DNA of 64,000 nt from Apoderus coryli (GCA_911728435.2 OU452199.1:17370860-17434859), one strand, 5' to 3'. Counted from the first letter of the stretch, positions 11,270-23,989 are shown. A program made the numbers and translations. The notes: generated by a model from the letters alone, not told the origin.

Positions 11270-12262
11270 CCCACCTGACACCAATGTTGTCTAACTTTTT
11301 TAATACTAATTCATGACTGACAGTGATAAATGCTTTGGCCTGATCTATAAAAACTCCTGAAGGTCGTCCCTGATCTAAGAAAGTGCATGTATATTTTTTC
11401 AGTTAAAAGGCCTATGGCATCATTATTACTTTTATTTTTGGAAACTCCGAATAAAGAGATGATATAATTTTTTGATTTAAAAAATTTATTAACCTTTTTC
11501 TTTTAGTATTTTTTCCAAAATTTGCAAACTGGAAATCAGAGAGACACAATGGTTCTATAATTTTTTAATAGTGTTGTGTTTCCTGATTTATGTATTGGAG
11601 TAATAGTGGTGGTCTTTAAATTTTGTGGGAACGTCCGTTTAGTGATAAATAAATTTATAAAGTAGGTTAATGGGAGCACGTAATTATTTCGACATTTGTT
11701 TTAAATGTTTGACAGTTATTCTATCTCTACCAGGCGCTCTATTCTTTAGTTCATTGATAGCATTTTCAACTTCTGTTTCACCTGGGTGTATTAGGTATAT
11801 AGAGTTTGAAATATGTTTGTTTATATCCCTAAGGTTAAAATCATTAGAATTAATTTGTTCTGTTAGTGCTTTACCAACATTAGAATAATAACCATTAAAC
11901 TCATTAGGCATACTCATACTATTTTCAGTCAACCTATAAAAGTGTAGGTACTGATTTTTATTTTTCTTACTAACGTACTCGGTTACAGTTTTCCAAAAAA
12001 AAATTCGGGTTATTCTTTATTATTTTATTTTGATAACATTCTGTATTAATTTTTGTAATCTTCTTTTATTATAAATGTTCGTGTGTCCTGCTTTCTTGTA
12101 TTCTTTGAACAGATGATCCCTAATTTTAATGAAGTTAACTAATTCAGAAGTTGTCCAGCTTTTTTTTTTCTTCCTTGCTTTATGTCTATGATAGCTGTTG
12201 CTAGATGAATACATTCTGTCAAATAATAAATGTATTATTTGACAGAAACTTTACACTTTTAA
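11270..12262 (-). pseudogene. Non-LTR retrotransposon reverse transcriptase relic
   Basis: Read on the minus strand, 12214 to 12020 encodes a basic linker (ARKKKKSWTTSELVNFIKIR) of the kind between endonuclease and reverse transcriptase. Next, 11932-11684 encodes NEFNGYYSNVGKALTEQI and then a NAINELKNRAPGRD segment, the N-terminal RT region. At about 11390-11270 a block reads GVFIDQAKAFITVSHELVL, corresponding to RT motif A with its DLSKAFDTVDH pattern. Frameshifts and stops separate the blocks. The element is a dead jockey/CR1-like copy without recognisable ends. Confidence 0.7.
12214..12247. repeat. Perfect 15-bp palindrome with two TGACAG cores
   Basis: The arms TTCTGTCAAATAATA and TATTATTTGACAGAA flank a 4-base loop. 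Each arm contains TGACAG, the MEIS/Homothorax core site. It may only be a foldback inside the adjacent non-LTR relic. Confidence 0.7.
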
Positions 12263-15200
12263 AAGCACTTTTTAGTTTTGTTAAAATAATCTTTTCGTAT
12301 TCTACGCATTTAGGAAGTTTTAAAGGTTGATAACATTTTAGGAAAATGATCTTTAATAGGAGAGTGTAAAACTATTGGTCTTGCAGTTAATATCATACTA
12401 TAAATAAATTCTATTTTACAGAGATGAATAAGCAGATTATTATTGTATTCCTATTGAACTTTAAGTGATATAAAACATCGGACTGGCTGTTTTTATATAA
12501 AATCAGCTCCCTGTCTATTTTAACGGCCAGTGTCTCGTAGTTCACTGATTTAGTCAAGTTATTTTTGAACCACTTTTTGTACTGTTAAAAATATTCATTC
12601 TTTAAAATTACTTTAATTCATATTACACATTACAAGTCAAATTTAGTACCTTTAAATAAAATATTATTTATAAAAATATATTATGCATTCTATTATACCT
12701 AAAATACCTGTACTTTGTTCACAATGACAATTTTTTTTGTAATTGAACTAATTACAATAAACAATGGCAAAGATTATTTATAATAAAATACGATTGTAAC
12801 CATTATAATCATATCAATTCCATACTTGTTTTATTTAGCAATTTGAAATTAATTAACTACATATATCATTGCAATTTAGAACACACAGTTTGTATGAAAA
12901 GATTCAAACAATCTTAATTATAAAAATCTATGAATTGAACAAGGGTCCCCTAAATTAAAATTGAGGTTTACGTAGACCAATATATTCTAGGTACCCAAAT
13001 ATTTTAATTAATTCTACTAAGATTTAACTTGGAATTCGAACTGAAAATTTAAAAAAATAATAAATGTAAAATAAAATACATTATACAAATAGCGAGTGTC
13101 AAAATTCAACCTTCCAAACAAGTAATATTAATAAATTTCATGATCAACATCATAACAACAAACTCCTTAAATTAACACAATTTAAGAAATCTATTATTTT
13201 ATCTTTTGCCTCTACCGCCGGTCCGACCATCATAGTGGTAAAGGACTTAAATTTAATTTTGATAATATTGACATCGAACATAACAGAAGAAACAATTTTT
13301 GAAGGAAATCATATATATAACTAAGAACATTCAATTAATTTCCACAGGGACAGTCAGAATTTAAACACAATATACGTTACCATTATGAATACCATTGATC
13401 TGGAATCAAAAACCCCACTGCATTTTCATCTACTGGAGCTACATATATACTGAAATGAGCTTTGGTTTATACAAGTATTATTTGCGTATTATACATTCAA
13501 CTCCTCTCTGATATGGATTGCTTCCAGAAATATAGTATTATAAGCGCCAATAGACTCAGTTGCAATCCTCGAGACAATAGTTCAACCTTAAAATTGAGAT
13601 CGAATGGAATATATCAATTCATTTCTTACGTCTCTAATAATGAAAGAAAGAATATATTGATACATTTCTTGCATCTCTAATAATGAAAAAAATAATATAT
13701 CGATACATTTATTGCATCTCTATGACCCAGTTCCTTGAACTTTTTTTATTATTATTGAAATTCTAGCCCGTCGGGTAAAAAATCAATATTCGAATGCCAT
13801 ATGTGTCAACTTGTGTCATTTAAAAACAATAATATTTGTTATATTATTGTGGGAGTTGAGTAAATTAAATTTGTTAGAAAATCAAGTATCTAATAATGTT
13901 CCATGTCTAAATCTATTGTGTAATGTGTGCATTTATTGAGGAAAATGTTTATGGTGAAAATCTTCAAATAAAGTATGGCATCACCGAATTTCTCATCTTT
14001 TCTTGATTGTTGCCAGATTTTGAATGAATTGAATGAAATAAAAATAAGATGGAATTTTTTCAATTTCAATTATTTTAGCAAAAATAAAATAAACTTGGGG
14101 AAATTAATTGTGTGTTTGAATAAGCATTTGCACGTGTATCAGGTGTAAATAGATTTCGGATTAATTACGGTATTGCGCGAATAATGAATACTAGGTGTAG
14201 AATAGCGATAATTTCAAAAACAGTCTGGCAGCCTAGCATTGTAAGTTGGTATGTTGTTTAAGCGAGTAGATTCCGTAAGAATAACACACAAATCTGTTTT
14301 GTTTTCTAATGAATTTACTTTAATGAAAAACGTGACGTTGTGAAAACTATTTTAAAAATGTTTACCTTCAAAGGAGCCTCACCAAAAGTAACCTACCCTC
14401 CTAACCTGAATATTTAACTGCATGTAAGAACACATGACATATTTTAGAATTGTTTGGCTTCGGAGGAGATCTGCACGAACTTTATCCTGTTTTCGTTGAA
14501 TATTAGAGTGAATAAGAGAAGTGCGTTTTATTGTAGTTAATTTTTGTTTTACATTATCTATAAGAGATAAATAGTTAAGTAGAAATATTATTTTTTACCT
14601 ACAGTTGGAGAAAAATAATAATTTTTAAATTCAACTTAGTTTAACAATGAAGATGATTGGTTTTGTTGGTATCCTATTCAAAAAGTTGAGTGGTGGACAT
14701 TGAGGTAGGATGAAGCAGCAACTTGCGCAACAGGAAGAAAAAGGAAAGTATGGATGTACAATGTATAATTGATTTACAGTCTTTAAAATCAAAATTTTAC
14801 ATAATGAGTGACTCGTACAATATTAGGTATATCATATTTACCCTAAAATATACAATTCCGATATAATTTGACGGTAACGAGTGGAGTGCTTTATGGTATA
14901 TCAGACTGTTAAAATCTACCCCATATTCATTACTATTGTATCATATTATTACTTAAGAAGATTGTTCTGTAACAATCTAATATTCTTAGTTATTAATAAA
15001 AACATCCTTTATATACTTACAATACGACTACTATTGTAGACACAGCAACACCGATAACCAAGGATCGTGTACTTGCCAACCATAATATGCTTAACTATGG
15101 TTTTTACGTCGTTTTAGAAATAAAAAATATGTACTTATTCAAACCTTTGAAAGGCTATTAACCAAAACGAAAACAAAACTAGTACTACTAAGGAATATAT

Positions 15201-16537
15201 GGGTAGGGCTTATTGCATTAGGACTTACAAAAATATGCAAAAGTATCGAGAATTTGTGAAACAGATTATTTGACAAAAGGGTCTATTTAGTAAGGGTTGT
15301 TAATTTACGAATTTGGAATGACTTAGACAATCGGTCGTTAAACTTACTAGAGTAATTTGTAAGAAGAATGTTTACTGTGCAGGTTATCAAGGTTTTTTGA
15401 TGATATGTTTCATTCTCAATTTGACTAATCGCATTAGCTAAATTAATATTATTTACTTTCTATAATTTTTTATCAAGGATTTCAGCGCAATTTACCAATT
15501 TCAAATAAATAAGAGGAATAATTAGCTAATTCCGTAGGAAGGCACTTTCTTTTAATCTAGGAAATTTTAAACTTACCGTTACGGTCTCGCCGTGGCTGTA
15601 GAAGAACTGATTATATGTTGTTTGGACACATGTAAGTCATACATCCTGCTGGACTTGGTTAAGTTATAATTTTCCCTGTGAATTTGCTCTTTCCCATCTA
15701 TTAGAAATTGCAGGATTCATTGGAAAACAAAACTTTTGGTCCATTTTTGAAATTTCGAGGACATTCTGGCACACAACAGGAATACGGCATTATTTATGTA
15801 TATAACATTTATAACGCTTCTTTAAATGTACCGCAACCCGCAGCAATAATTTCACAAAAATTCCTAATTTATATAAAACAAACTGAAAAAACAATCACAG
15901 GTACGCAGAAAATAAACAATAAATTTATATTAATGTTTTCTATATATCAAAAGAAACACCGGTCTATAATTAAATTAGATATCTCGTTGTGCTTACTTGA
16001 TTCAATGTTTACAAATTTAGATTCCTGATTTTTTCTATCGGTGTTGTCGATAGACGTCATTTAGACTGATGCCATATAACGGAAATATTTGTATATATTT
16101 TAAAACATTTTATATAGTAGCACATTAAATCTGCACTAAAATTAAGCTTTTTCTGAAATTAAAAAAAAATATATACTATTACTTACTGATTATTATTGCC
16201 AAAAGGAATCAAATTAATTTAATTTTTAAATCCTGTGCGCCAATGGCTACCAAACACCAAAGGGACCTTGTGAAAACCTATTTAAAAAAATGGTCCAGAC
16301 CGTGAGTCGAACCAACTGAACCTCTCCTTAAGTATCAATTCAACATAGAATACAATCGCTCGAAAACGAAATGAGATACCTATCAAAACAAAATTTTAAC
16401 GAAAACTTGCAAAAACATCCACAATGTGTTGAGGTTGATTCAGTCTTGCTTGTGATGATAATGCTTTCTAATTTAAAATGCATATTCAGCAACGGAAGGG
16501 TCATAACTGGCGATATTATGGTGGCATAATAATCATA
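12263..16537. other. AT-rich intergenic stretch
   Basis: No gene, TIR pair or reverse transcriptase is recognised. It holds a short 43-bp minisatellite at 13609-13728. The open frames at 13462-13680 and 15708-16028 have no recognisable similarity and are probably chance. Confidence 0.4.
13609..13728. repeat. 43-bp minisatellite, about 2.8 copies
   Basis: The units start near 13609, 13652 and 13695 and share AATATAT, a GATACATTT-type core, GCATCTCTAATAATGAAA and similar blocks. The third unit is cut short before ATGACCC. Confidence 0.8.
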
Positions 16538-17475
16538 CAGGGTGTTAAATTTAACAAATGAGTAACAATTTATACAAAAAAAAAAGTTTTGGGCATTGAA
16601 ACTTAATTCAAGGAGCTCAAAGCATTCCAAAACTTTTGTCTCACAAGCACATTTTTGATTTTTTGTTCCAGTTATTCATTCAAAATTTATCAGCCACTCA
16701 CAATTGTCAATTAAGTAACGCATATTTTTGTACTAAAATTATAATAATTGTTCAAATGTTGTGTTGTTCAAACACTCCAGCTTCAATGCATTTTCTATAT
16801 CCCTTTTCTAAGAAATTTATCATATTAGAAAATAAGTACTCAATTTTCGATTGTTATCTAATTCTCTTCTCTATTCTTTGGTTTTCTTTGCGAAACTTCA
16901 ACATTATCACCCCCATAACCAAACCCAGCAAACTTATGATTCATATCAATTAAAACTTGAATATTTGCAGCCCTTCTATTTGGAAATCGTCTAGGATATT
17001 CATCAACAGCAGCAAGAGCACTACCATAAATGAAGTTGATATCTGCATGTTCAGCCTTTGAATATGTATGTTGTTGATTCTCAGTTAATACAAAATTGTA
17101 AAACAAATAAATAAATTATGGAAAAACGACATTCAACAATTAATAATTTTAAGTACTGCTAAACTGTCAAACTCTTAAGTAATATTTATTAAACTGACAA
17201 TATCTATCAAACTCACTTCTTCCAATGCCTTATGTCTGTATCCACCATTTTTAATACATTTTAATTCATAATCATTTGCAATTGAGAGTGTATGATACAT
17301 TTTGAACTTAAGTAACTTTAAAATTAATCAAAAACTAACAATTGTACCTACAGGAAAAATAAATCTTTTAAGCTGTTTCATTTAAGTTGATATGACTATT
17401 TCAACTTAAATCAAACAGCATGATAAAAAAATAATCATCGTAAATGCTCACTGACTTGTAAATTTGAACACCCTG
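16538..17475 (-). mobile_element. Short mariner-type element with an N-terminal transposase remnant
   Basis: The element has TA target duplications at 16536-16537 and 17476-17477 and ends CAGGGTGTTAAAT / inverted ATTTGAACACCCTG. On the minus strand 17106-16858 encodes a decayed N-terminal HTH: EHADINFIYGSALAAVDEY followed by RRFPNRRAANIQVL. This is the DUF4817-like pattern of insect mariner transposases. The catalytic part is missing. An internal imperfect inverted repeat lies at about 17371-17421 (GCTGTTT...AAACAGC). It is a non-autonomous deletion derivative. Confidence 0.65.
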
Positions 17476-17477
17476 TA

Positions 17478-17837
17478 CAATTATAATCCTAAACAAATTA
17501 TCAGTAAGTAAAACCTTCTAGATAGGTGAAAGTGCAGGTTGAATTTGAAAGCAAGTTTAAAAAATTCTAATAAAGACATAAATTTTGTTTTCCTTTTTTT
17601 GAAAACGATTGGTTTTTATTTTAACTTCGATCATGACGGCATTCTGTAGGAAATTTAAGAGAGCTCCTTCTTTTCGTATTGCTATTGAATATGGAGCACA
17701 ATCAACACCACCTTCAAACCATTATAATGTTCTTATTAATAGTTTACTTTTGAAATTTACCTTCATAGTTCTCGATTTCAGTTAGCTAGTTGGTAAGAAT
17801 ATATATAAGTTCGCGGTAATTCGCATAATTGATATGT
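17478..17837. other. AT-rich spacer
   Basis: Nothing recognised between the short mariner-type element and the tRNA-like sequence. Confidence 0.4.
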
Positions 17838-17916
17838 TACTGGTGTAGCTCAGTGGTAGAGTGTCCGCTTTGCATGTAGAATGCGGAAAGTTCTGGGTTC
17901 AATTCCGTGCTATTGC
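17838..17916 (+). tRNA. tRNA-Ala(TGC)-like gene with an enlarged anticodon loop (probably pseudo)
   Basis: An A-box-like TAGCTCAGTGG (17846-17856) and a B-box-like GGTTCAATTCC (17896-17906) have tRNA spacing. A T-run that could end RNA polymerase III transcription follows at about 17919. The anticodon stem TCCGC/GCGGA is perfect and the loop contains TTTGCAT, giving a TGC anticodon. However, the loop is 14 bases, 7 more than normal (extra GTAGAAT). The acceptor stem needs several G-U pairs and the T-stem has mismatches. It could be a pseudogene, a tRNA-derived SINE head, or less likely a tRNA with a tiny intron. Confidence 0.55.
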
Positions 17917-18483
17917 AATTTTTTTGTAGTTATAATTCTTCAATAAAATACTTAGTTTGTTAGGTTGGTTGATGGGAAATAATAAAAATAATTATACCAT
18001 TATAATAATATTCATAATTATTATGATACAGGGTGTTTCAAAAAGATGCGGCAATATTTAAGGGGGTGATTTCTCAGGTCATTTTAATTACAAAAACCGT
18101 TGAAAGTGAACACCTCTAGCTCGGATACATGAATCCTCCTCATTAACTGGCGAACTCTCTCAAAAATACCAGGGTGGTTTATAATCAAATTACACTCAGT
18201 ATTAATACCTTAGATCCTCCACATTTTCCATATAACTAGCGTAAACTAAGGACTTCATGTGGCCCCACATGAATAATCCAGTGGGTTTAAATCTGGGGGG
18301 TCGTGTCCTAAGTGAGGTCCAGCTCTGCCAATCCAGCGATTTCCGTATATTTCTGTTAAAAACTCACGAGCAACCCGACTAAAATGCGCTAGCATCATCG
18401 TGCATAAACCACATTGCATTGCTTATTTTCCAGAAATCCAGGAAGCGTGTGTTCCAGTAAGTCAGTATACTGTTACTTATTAG

Positions 18484-18560
18484 GTCATTCAATAAGTCCA
18501 TAAGATGACACATAGATGGCGTTACTAGAATTTTTTCCATATACAACCGATTTTTTGTAA
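18484..18560 (+). repeat. End fragment of another mariner family, shared with 41608-41653
   Basis: The stretch TTAGGTCATTCAATAAGTCC followed by ATAGATGGCGTTACTAGAAT and an A/T-rich run recurs in inverse orientation at 41608-41653. The TTAGGTC end beside TA is typical of irritans-type mariners. It lies inside the rearranged element. Confidence 0.5.
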
Positions 18561-19032
18561 ATGGCAAGATATATTGTTCTTTGCATTCTTGGATAGACCG
18601 TTTCTTTGTTGATAAAATTTGTTAATGAAGTTACATATTATGAAACTAATTGATAAAAAATAATTTTTAAAACATCACATCGGTTTCAGTTCATTCAATT
18701 CTATTTTTGGTCAACTTAGCCATGGAAAAACAGGAAGAACAAAACCAATTGTATATACGAAACAAGGCATTATATGTGGTTTTGTCGTTGCATGAAAACT
18801 CGCATTTGTCGCCAGGGATAATTAATCAACAACACGATATTACGCCAAAATCGGTGTTGAACTTATTAAATAAAGAACGTGTTCACGCATAGAAATTTTC
18901 AGAGGCGTGTTGAATATTGCAAAATTATTATAGAACATAATTTGAACCCGAAGTTTGGTAGAAATATCCTTTTCTCTGGTGGAACTACTTTTGCGTTGCT
19001 TCTTCATAACCGGCAGTTGGTGCAAAAAATAC

Positions 19033-19200
19033 ATCTAATAATAATAATAATGGTCTTTATTGATCAGCAAAATACACAAATTTATCATACAGACATTTTT
19101 GGAACATATACCGATCAAGCGGCGAAGTTTAGGAATTTGCTAGTTTCAAACTTAACCTACAAACACCTAACATAAAGATAATAGTTTCATACAAAAATTA
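19033..19200 (-). mobile_element. Minus-strand non-LTR 3' tail
   Basis: On the minus strand the sequence ends TGATCAATAAAGACCATTAT followed by TTATTATT-type repeats, the usual end of a non-LTR 3' UTR here. The upstream limit is not clear. Confidence 0.4.
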
Positions 19201-19424
19201 TTTATTTACTTGGTGTCATATAACTTGATATAATATTTCACAAATATCGTACAAAAATAGTCACTAGTAACAATAATAATTAAAAAGTAATATAAGAATC
19301 CTTACACTAGAGAACCTTATTACGATGCTCTACATAGTCTGAGTCTCAAACAAGTGCTGCCGGAAAATATATTTGAATTTATCTCTTTAAAAAGGGATTT
19401 TGCCACATTTTACTGTACCCTGTA

Positions 19425-20325
19425 TATTTATATTAATTATCCAAGTTAGATCAATATTTTTATCGGAAAAATCACCGAAACTTTCTTTTTTAGATGGTGT
19501 TGGTATCTTCTGAATAATTTATGATGTGTTAAATTATTAAAATAAATAGATTTATAAATAAATAATAAATAGCCCATAAGGCAAAGTTATTCCGCAAAAG
19601 ACAGTTTAGTTTGATAGCAATAGTATCCATGTTTTTTTAAATAAAAATATGTGTTATAAATCTATTTATTGTAACAATTTACCATCGGTTTACTGCACCA
19701 AAACAGTTTTTCTCGTAAATTACAAATAAGTCCAAAAATTACCTAATCAAACGTAGTACATTTCTAAGAAGTATTCCACAGCAAGTCCTTGGCAAAATAA
19801 ACGATATTCAGTACATATTGTTACCAATTAGAAATAAATAAGTCAATTAGAATCGTATTTATTTCTGTATTAATGAACAGGAAGATTTATGGCATTTTTT
19901 TTTATCTAACTGCAGCAACAAATAATTGATAGATAAATAATATGCTTCCATAAATTTGTTAAATCACATAAAAAATATTTGCTTGTATACATTGTAGTAC
20001 ATACATGCTTCTCACGCAACAAGTGTATTGGATAAGATTCATATAGGTATTCAGCTTGTAATGAGAATCACGTTTTAACATAAATTTAGTCAAACAATAC
20101 CCAATTAGCATTAAATCAAATATAAAATTAGAATTAGTGATCTGGAATTATTACGTGATTTTATTAGTTCTGCAAGGCCACAGTAATTTTGAAAAATAAT
20201 TATTTGATCATTTTTTGAACCATATTGATTTAATTTGAGGATAAGGAAAAAAATTACAGAATTAATTAATAATTCACGTTATTTGATAAATATGATAATT
20301 TAACAGAATCAGGCTTTTGTTTATA
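19425..20325. other. AT-rich stretch
   Basis: Nothing recognised. Confidence 0.4.
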
Positions 20326-20690
20326 TGATATATGGATACAACCATTTTAATATACGATAAAGATCCTGAGCTCTTAAAAATTAAAATCAAGGTAACTCTA
20401 GAGGAATTTCCGTCGTGGTGTCAGAACAATAGACTGATGATCAATTATAACAAGACTGTTGCTTTTCATTTTAATAAATATAAAAATACACTGCCTTTCT
20501 ATTTATGTATTGATGCACTTATTTTACCTTGGACAGAGTCTGCTAATTTATTGGGTGTTTATGTTGATCCGCGGTTGAGTTGGATTGGTCATGTTGATAC
20601 CCTATGTAGCAGACTTACTAGAAGTCTATACGTGCTGCATTCTCTAAAAACATATATGGACAAGCATTCCCTCATTTTTGTATTATGCTC
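20326..20690 (+). pseudogene. Non-LTR reverse transcriptase fragment
   Basis: The reading frame starts inside the RT active-site region with DTTILIYDKDPELL, the stretch that normally follows YADD. It continues with FPSWCQNNRLMINYNKT (the usual WC..N.L.LN..KT pattern) and LLGVYVDPRLSWIGHVD. It then loses similarity near 20690. Both ends of the element are missing. Confidence 0.7.
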
Positions 20691-21620
20691 TTATACAACA
20701 ACTTTTTTTTTTGTCGATTTAGGAGAAAAAGTCATTCTTTATAAAAACGTCTGCTTGTGTTGAAACTACAATTTCAAATACCAAATTTCCGATTACTATA
20801 CAGAGTATATCAAAAATAACATTTTTAATGATTTTGATTTTTTTGTTATTTTTTTATTTTTTAATTTTATGAAAATATTTTCAAAACCGTGATTTATTCC
20901 ACCAATTGTGCAAAAAACATTAATAATCTTTTTTCTCAAAGTGGTTAATTTCATAGCTACTATTAAAATAATACATTTCAGGAGATTCTGCAAGTCCATG
21001 AATTTTTTGGTTGCTATAGAATGATAATATATCTCATCTTGTTTAGATAACCCTTGTACAGCATTATAGTCGTGTTCTAAAAAATGTATCATGTCCACGT
21101 ATTAGAGGTAGTTACGGAATAAAACAGTATGAAGTCCTGATGCGGTGGACTTAACCCTGTTAGAATGGAATTTACATTATAATAATTATTACAAGTAACA
21201 ACAAATAACTCAAAATTCACTATTCATTGGACTTCCTTAACTATACGGCAGCGTACGTAACAGTTATAATGGTTTATAGCAAGTTTAAATCTAAAAATTT
21301 TGCAAATATTTTGAGGTTAAAATTACTTACCTCTGGCATTTATGCTAATTTCTTGAGTTTTTTCGTGTTCTTTTGCATGAACCATATATGTATAATTCTT
21401 CTTGACCTCGTTGAACTCATTTTTTTATGAATATCACTAATGATAAAACTCAAATACTAAATTCTACAGCAGTCTCACGACTAACGCACCTAAATCCAAA
21501 AACATGGACTTACAGTATTATTCAGGAAAATTGGGGAATTATCGGACTTAGTATAAGGTTTTAAAAAATAAATCTGTAACTAAGCACATATCACAGTTTT
21601 ATTCCAGACCAGTGTAGGAC
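20691..21620. other. Unassigned stretch with a 100-codon minus-strand open frame
   Basis: A 100-codon open frame on the minus strand (21098-20796) begins MDMIHFLEHDYNAVQGLSKQ and ends in a basic, AT-driven tail. I do not recognise it; it may come from a repeat family. No TIRs are seen around it. Confidence 0.3.
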
Positions 21621-21876
21621 TAACAGCCATTTGCACCGCCTCGCTTAAATCTACAACTTAGCTAAGGTCTACCTTAAGATAAGGTGGACCTTATCTAGGA
21701 TATGAATTGCACCAGCCAATACTTAGCTAAGTTCAAGAAATATGTGGCATCGTCGTATTTTAATACAAACATGTTGAAAAGAATGCTGGATAACCTAAAG
21801 AATTATTTATTTTTATTTTAGTTTCTGATTTTAATGTTTTAAGTTTTTATGTATTATATTATTCATTTATTTTAAA

Positions 21877-22219
21877 ATGGAAGAGACAAAGAAACGGGCT
21901 CCCAATCTTTCCTATAGGAAAAAATATTACTTCTGAGGATAGTATCAGAATATAGGAAATAATAGAATGTAAAAATACCAACAACCAAATTTGGCGAGAA
22001 AAGGACAGGGTGTAGAAAATAATTTCAAACCAGCTAATGCTGAAACACCAGAAAATTATATGCGAAAATGTGATTCTTTACGCAAATATTATGAAAACAT
22101 AAAGAAACATTTACGAAGGGAGGTAGCCGATGAACAGTCTCTAAAACTGGGCCTTGTACAATAATCGCAGATCCCGTCCGTGATTTGGCGCTAAGCCTTG
22201 TAAATACAACTGTTTTGGC
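21877..22219 (+). pseudogene. Myb/SANT-like DNA-binding protein of a Harbinger element
   Basis: The frame starts at an ATG (MEETKKRAPNLSYRKKY) and is then broken by stops and frameshifts. The downstream part, around 22060-22215, carries RKCDSLRKYYENIKKHLRRE, then a KTG(G)GP-like KTGPCTII and a VRDLALSLV segment. This is the pattern of the Myb/SANT-like partner protein that helps Harbinger transposases bind their ends. It is not functional. Confidence 0.5.
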
Positions 22220-22271
22220 TTAAAAAAATTAATAATAATAATAATTATTGATTACAAGTTGTGAGGGTATT

Positions 22272-22454
22272 CTATATCTCGTTGAAATGGTTCACTAAAG
22301 CCGTTTGTTTGACAACCCTATATTTTAGAAAACGTCCAATTATCCAAGTCCTCAAAATGATTAGCTCGAATATATTCTTCGCGGCACCCCATATAAGTAA
22401 AACTAAATTTATGTCGTCGAAATCATCATCATCAAAAACTAAATGTAAATCCAT
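22272..22454 (-). pseudogene. N-terminus of a Harbinger-type transposase
   Basis: The minus-strand frame from 22454 reads MDLHLVFDDDDFDDINLVLL, an acidic start resembling the N-termini of insect Harbinger DDE transposases. The catalytic domain does not follow. It could also be a chance acidic repeat, but its opposite orientation to the Myb-like gene fits the family. Confidence 0.4.
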
Positions 22455-22794
22455 TATAAATCTCTATAATAATGTGAAATATTAAATAATTATAAATTAT
22501 TAGGCAGGTAGGTACTATTATGTTTAAATGAAATTTAGGACATAACAAGTACCTAACATAATGTAAACATACCTCATATAATAATGTTTATTGACATACC
22601 TAGACAAAATAATGGAAAACAAAATAAAAAGTGAGGTTAGATATGAATTAAGTGGACCTTAAGCTGTAGATTACCTCGGCCTAACTTAAGTCCCACTTAG
22701 GTGTGTTATAAGTGACAGTGCAACATAATACGTCAACTTAAGTTCCACTTAACGTTAAGTGGACGTTAAGTGTAAGCGATGCAAATGGCTGTTA

Positions 22795-23989
22795 ATATTT
22801 TATTAAATCTTGTAACATCGTAACCTAGTACTGTAGGACATATTACACATTCTCAAGTAAAAGAGGAGTTAATATTATGCTAGAAAAGTGATTTTCGTAA
22901 AAAGTGGACTTAATACCGTTTTATTCTGGGGTACAGATGTCCTTTTAAAAGACTAATAAAGATATTATTATTATTATGGGATATCTAAATTTCATCGCAT
23001 AAGTTACTTGGCTCTCTACGAAATTGTAATATTGCACAGTGGGGAAAAAGTGCCAAAACTAACAGAAAATAAAAAAACTAAGTTTCTAACATAATCTAGT
23101 GAATTCGTACCGAGCGACAACATTTTTTGGTCACACCCTGACAGTTGTCAGGCGTTACAAATCACAAAGTTTGGTGTGACTTCAAGGTTTCGCGTCTAAT
23201 GGGTTATATAATGACCAATATGAAAAGTTCTAGAGGAAAAATTGACGTACACTTGAAAATAATTTCAAATAAAAACAGATTTAATTCGATCGTACCAAAA
23301 GTTGTGTGCAATAGCTATTACCAAAAAGAAAAATTATTGAATGGATGGATCCATACAAACTCTTATTGATTTATTGAAATTTTCTGAGCAGAGAAATATT
23401 GATCATCAATTAAATTTATCGAAAAAAAAATCTGCGGCGAACCAAACGCCCTGAGCCACAGTGGAGGCAATTCTAAAAGAAGAAATCAAATTTAGTTTTG
23501 AAAACCATCTAACAAATTCAATCATAAAGGTCGATGTTAAGTATGAGCAAAGATTAAGAATAATTTTTAATAAATATATATTAATCTTTGGTATGGGTTA
23601 AATATAATACTTATAAGTATTATGATTTGGATTGCTCATTTTATATAATGTTTCTCAATAAGAATATATTATTTGTAACATCAGTTCTACAATCAAAATA
23701 ATTCACATAATTAACTGGTTTTTCACCATTTGATCTCTACGTTGATGTCGAGAATGTTGAACTTCCTAAATACGTCTCTATTTAAGAAATAGAATTAAAA
23801 TAATTAAATATTTCCTTTTTTTAATTCGCCCTTTAGTTTGAAGAGAAAAAATAAACAAGTTAAACAAAGTGATAAGGCAGAAATATGACGCTGAAGTTTG
23901 ATATATTATATTTCTCAGCAAGAAAATATTAAAAGGTTTCATTCATTACGGAGAGGAGCAATGAATATTAATGATATATAAAAACGACG
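22795..23989. other. Unassigned stretch with a non-LTR-like tail
   Basis: AATAAAGATATTATTATTAT at about 22957-22978 looks like a plus-strand non-LTR 3' end, but no coding part is recognised upstream. The rest holds short open frames with no similarity that I can name. Confidence 0.35.

Larger units (their letters stand above)
18029..19422. mobile_element. Rearranged mariner-type (DD41D) element
   Basis: TA duplications occur at 18027-18028 and 19423-19424, with termini CAGGGTGTTTCA... and ...TACTGTACCCTG. On the minus strand, about 18410-18080 encodes the catalytic C-terminal half: an AHFSRVAREF segment, then NRWIGRAGPHLG, PDLNPLDY and a PGIFERVRQLMRR tail. On the plus strand, 18720-19020 encodes the N-terminal HTH half and an FQRRVEYCKIIIEHNL block leading to NILFSGGTTF, where the first catalytic aspartate (SDE) has become SGG. 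The two halves therefore run in opposite directions, so the element has been internally inverted or assembled from two copies. It is dead. Confidence 0.65.
21624..22791. mobile_element. PIF/Harbinger-like DNA transposon, decayed
   Basis: The termini CAGCCATTTGCA / TGCAAATGGCTG are inverted repeats, continued inside by imperfect CTTAAGT-type palindromic motifs. The flanking triplets are TAA (21621-21623) and TTA (22792-22794). That fits the TWA targets of this superfamily, but they are not identical. The two genes typical of Harbinger elements are visible: a Myb/SANT-like protein on the plus strand and the transposase start on the minus strand. The transposase core is absent, so this is a non-autonomous copy. 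Confidence 0.6.

Noticed and set aside
20796..21098. 100-codon minus-strand open frame starting MDMIHFLEHD
   Set aside because: There is no family resemblance that I can defend and the second half is AT-driven lysine/isoleucine-rich noise. It is mentioned but not called as a gene.
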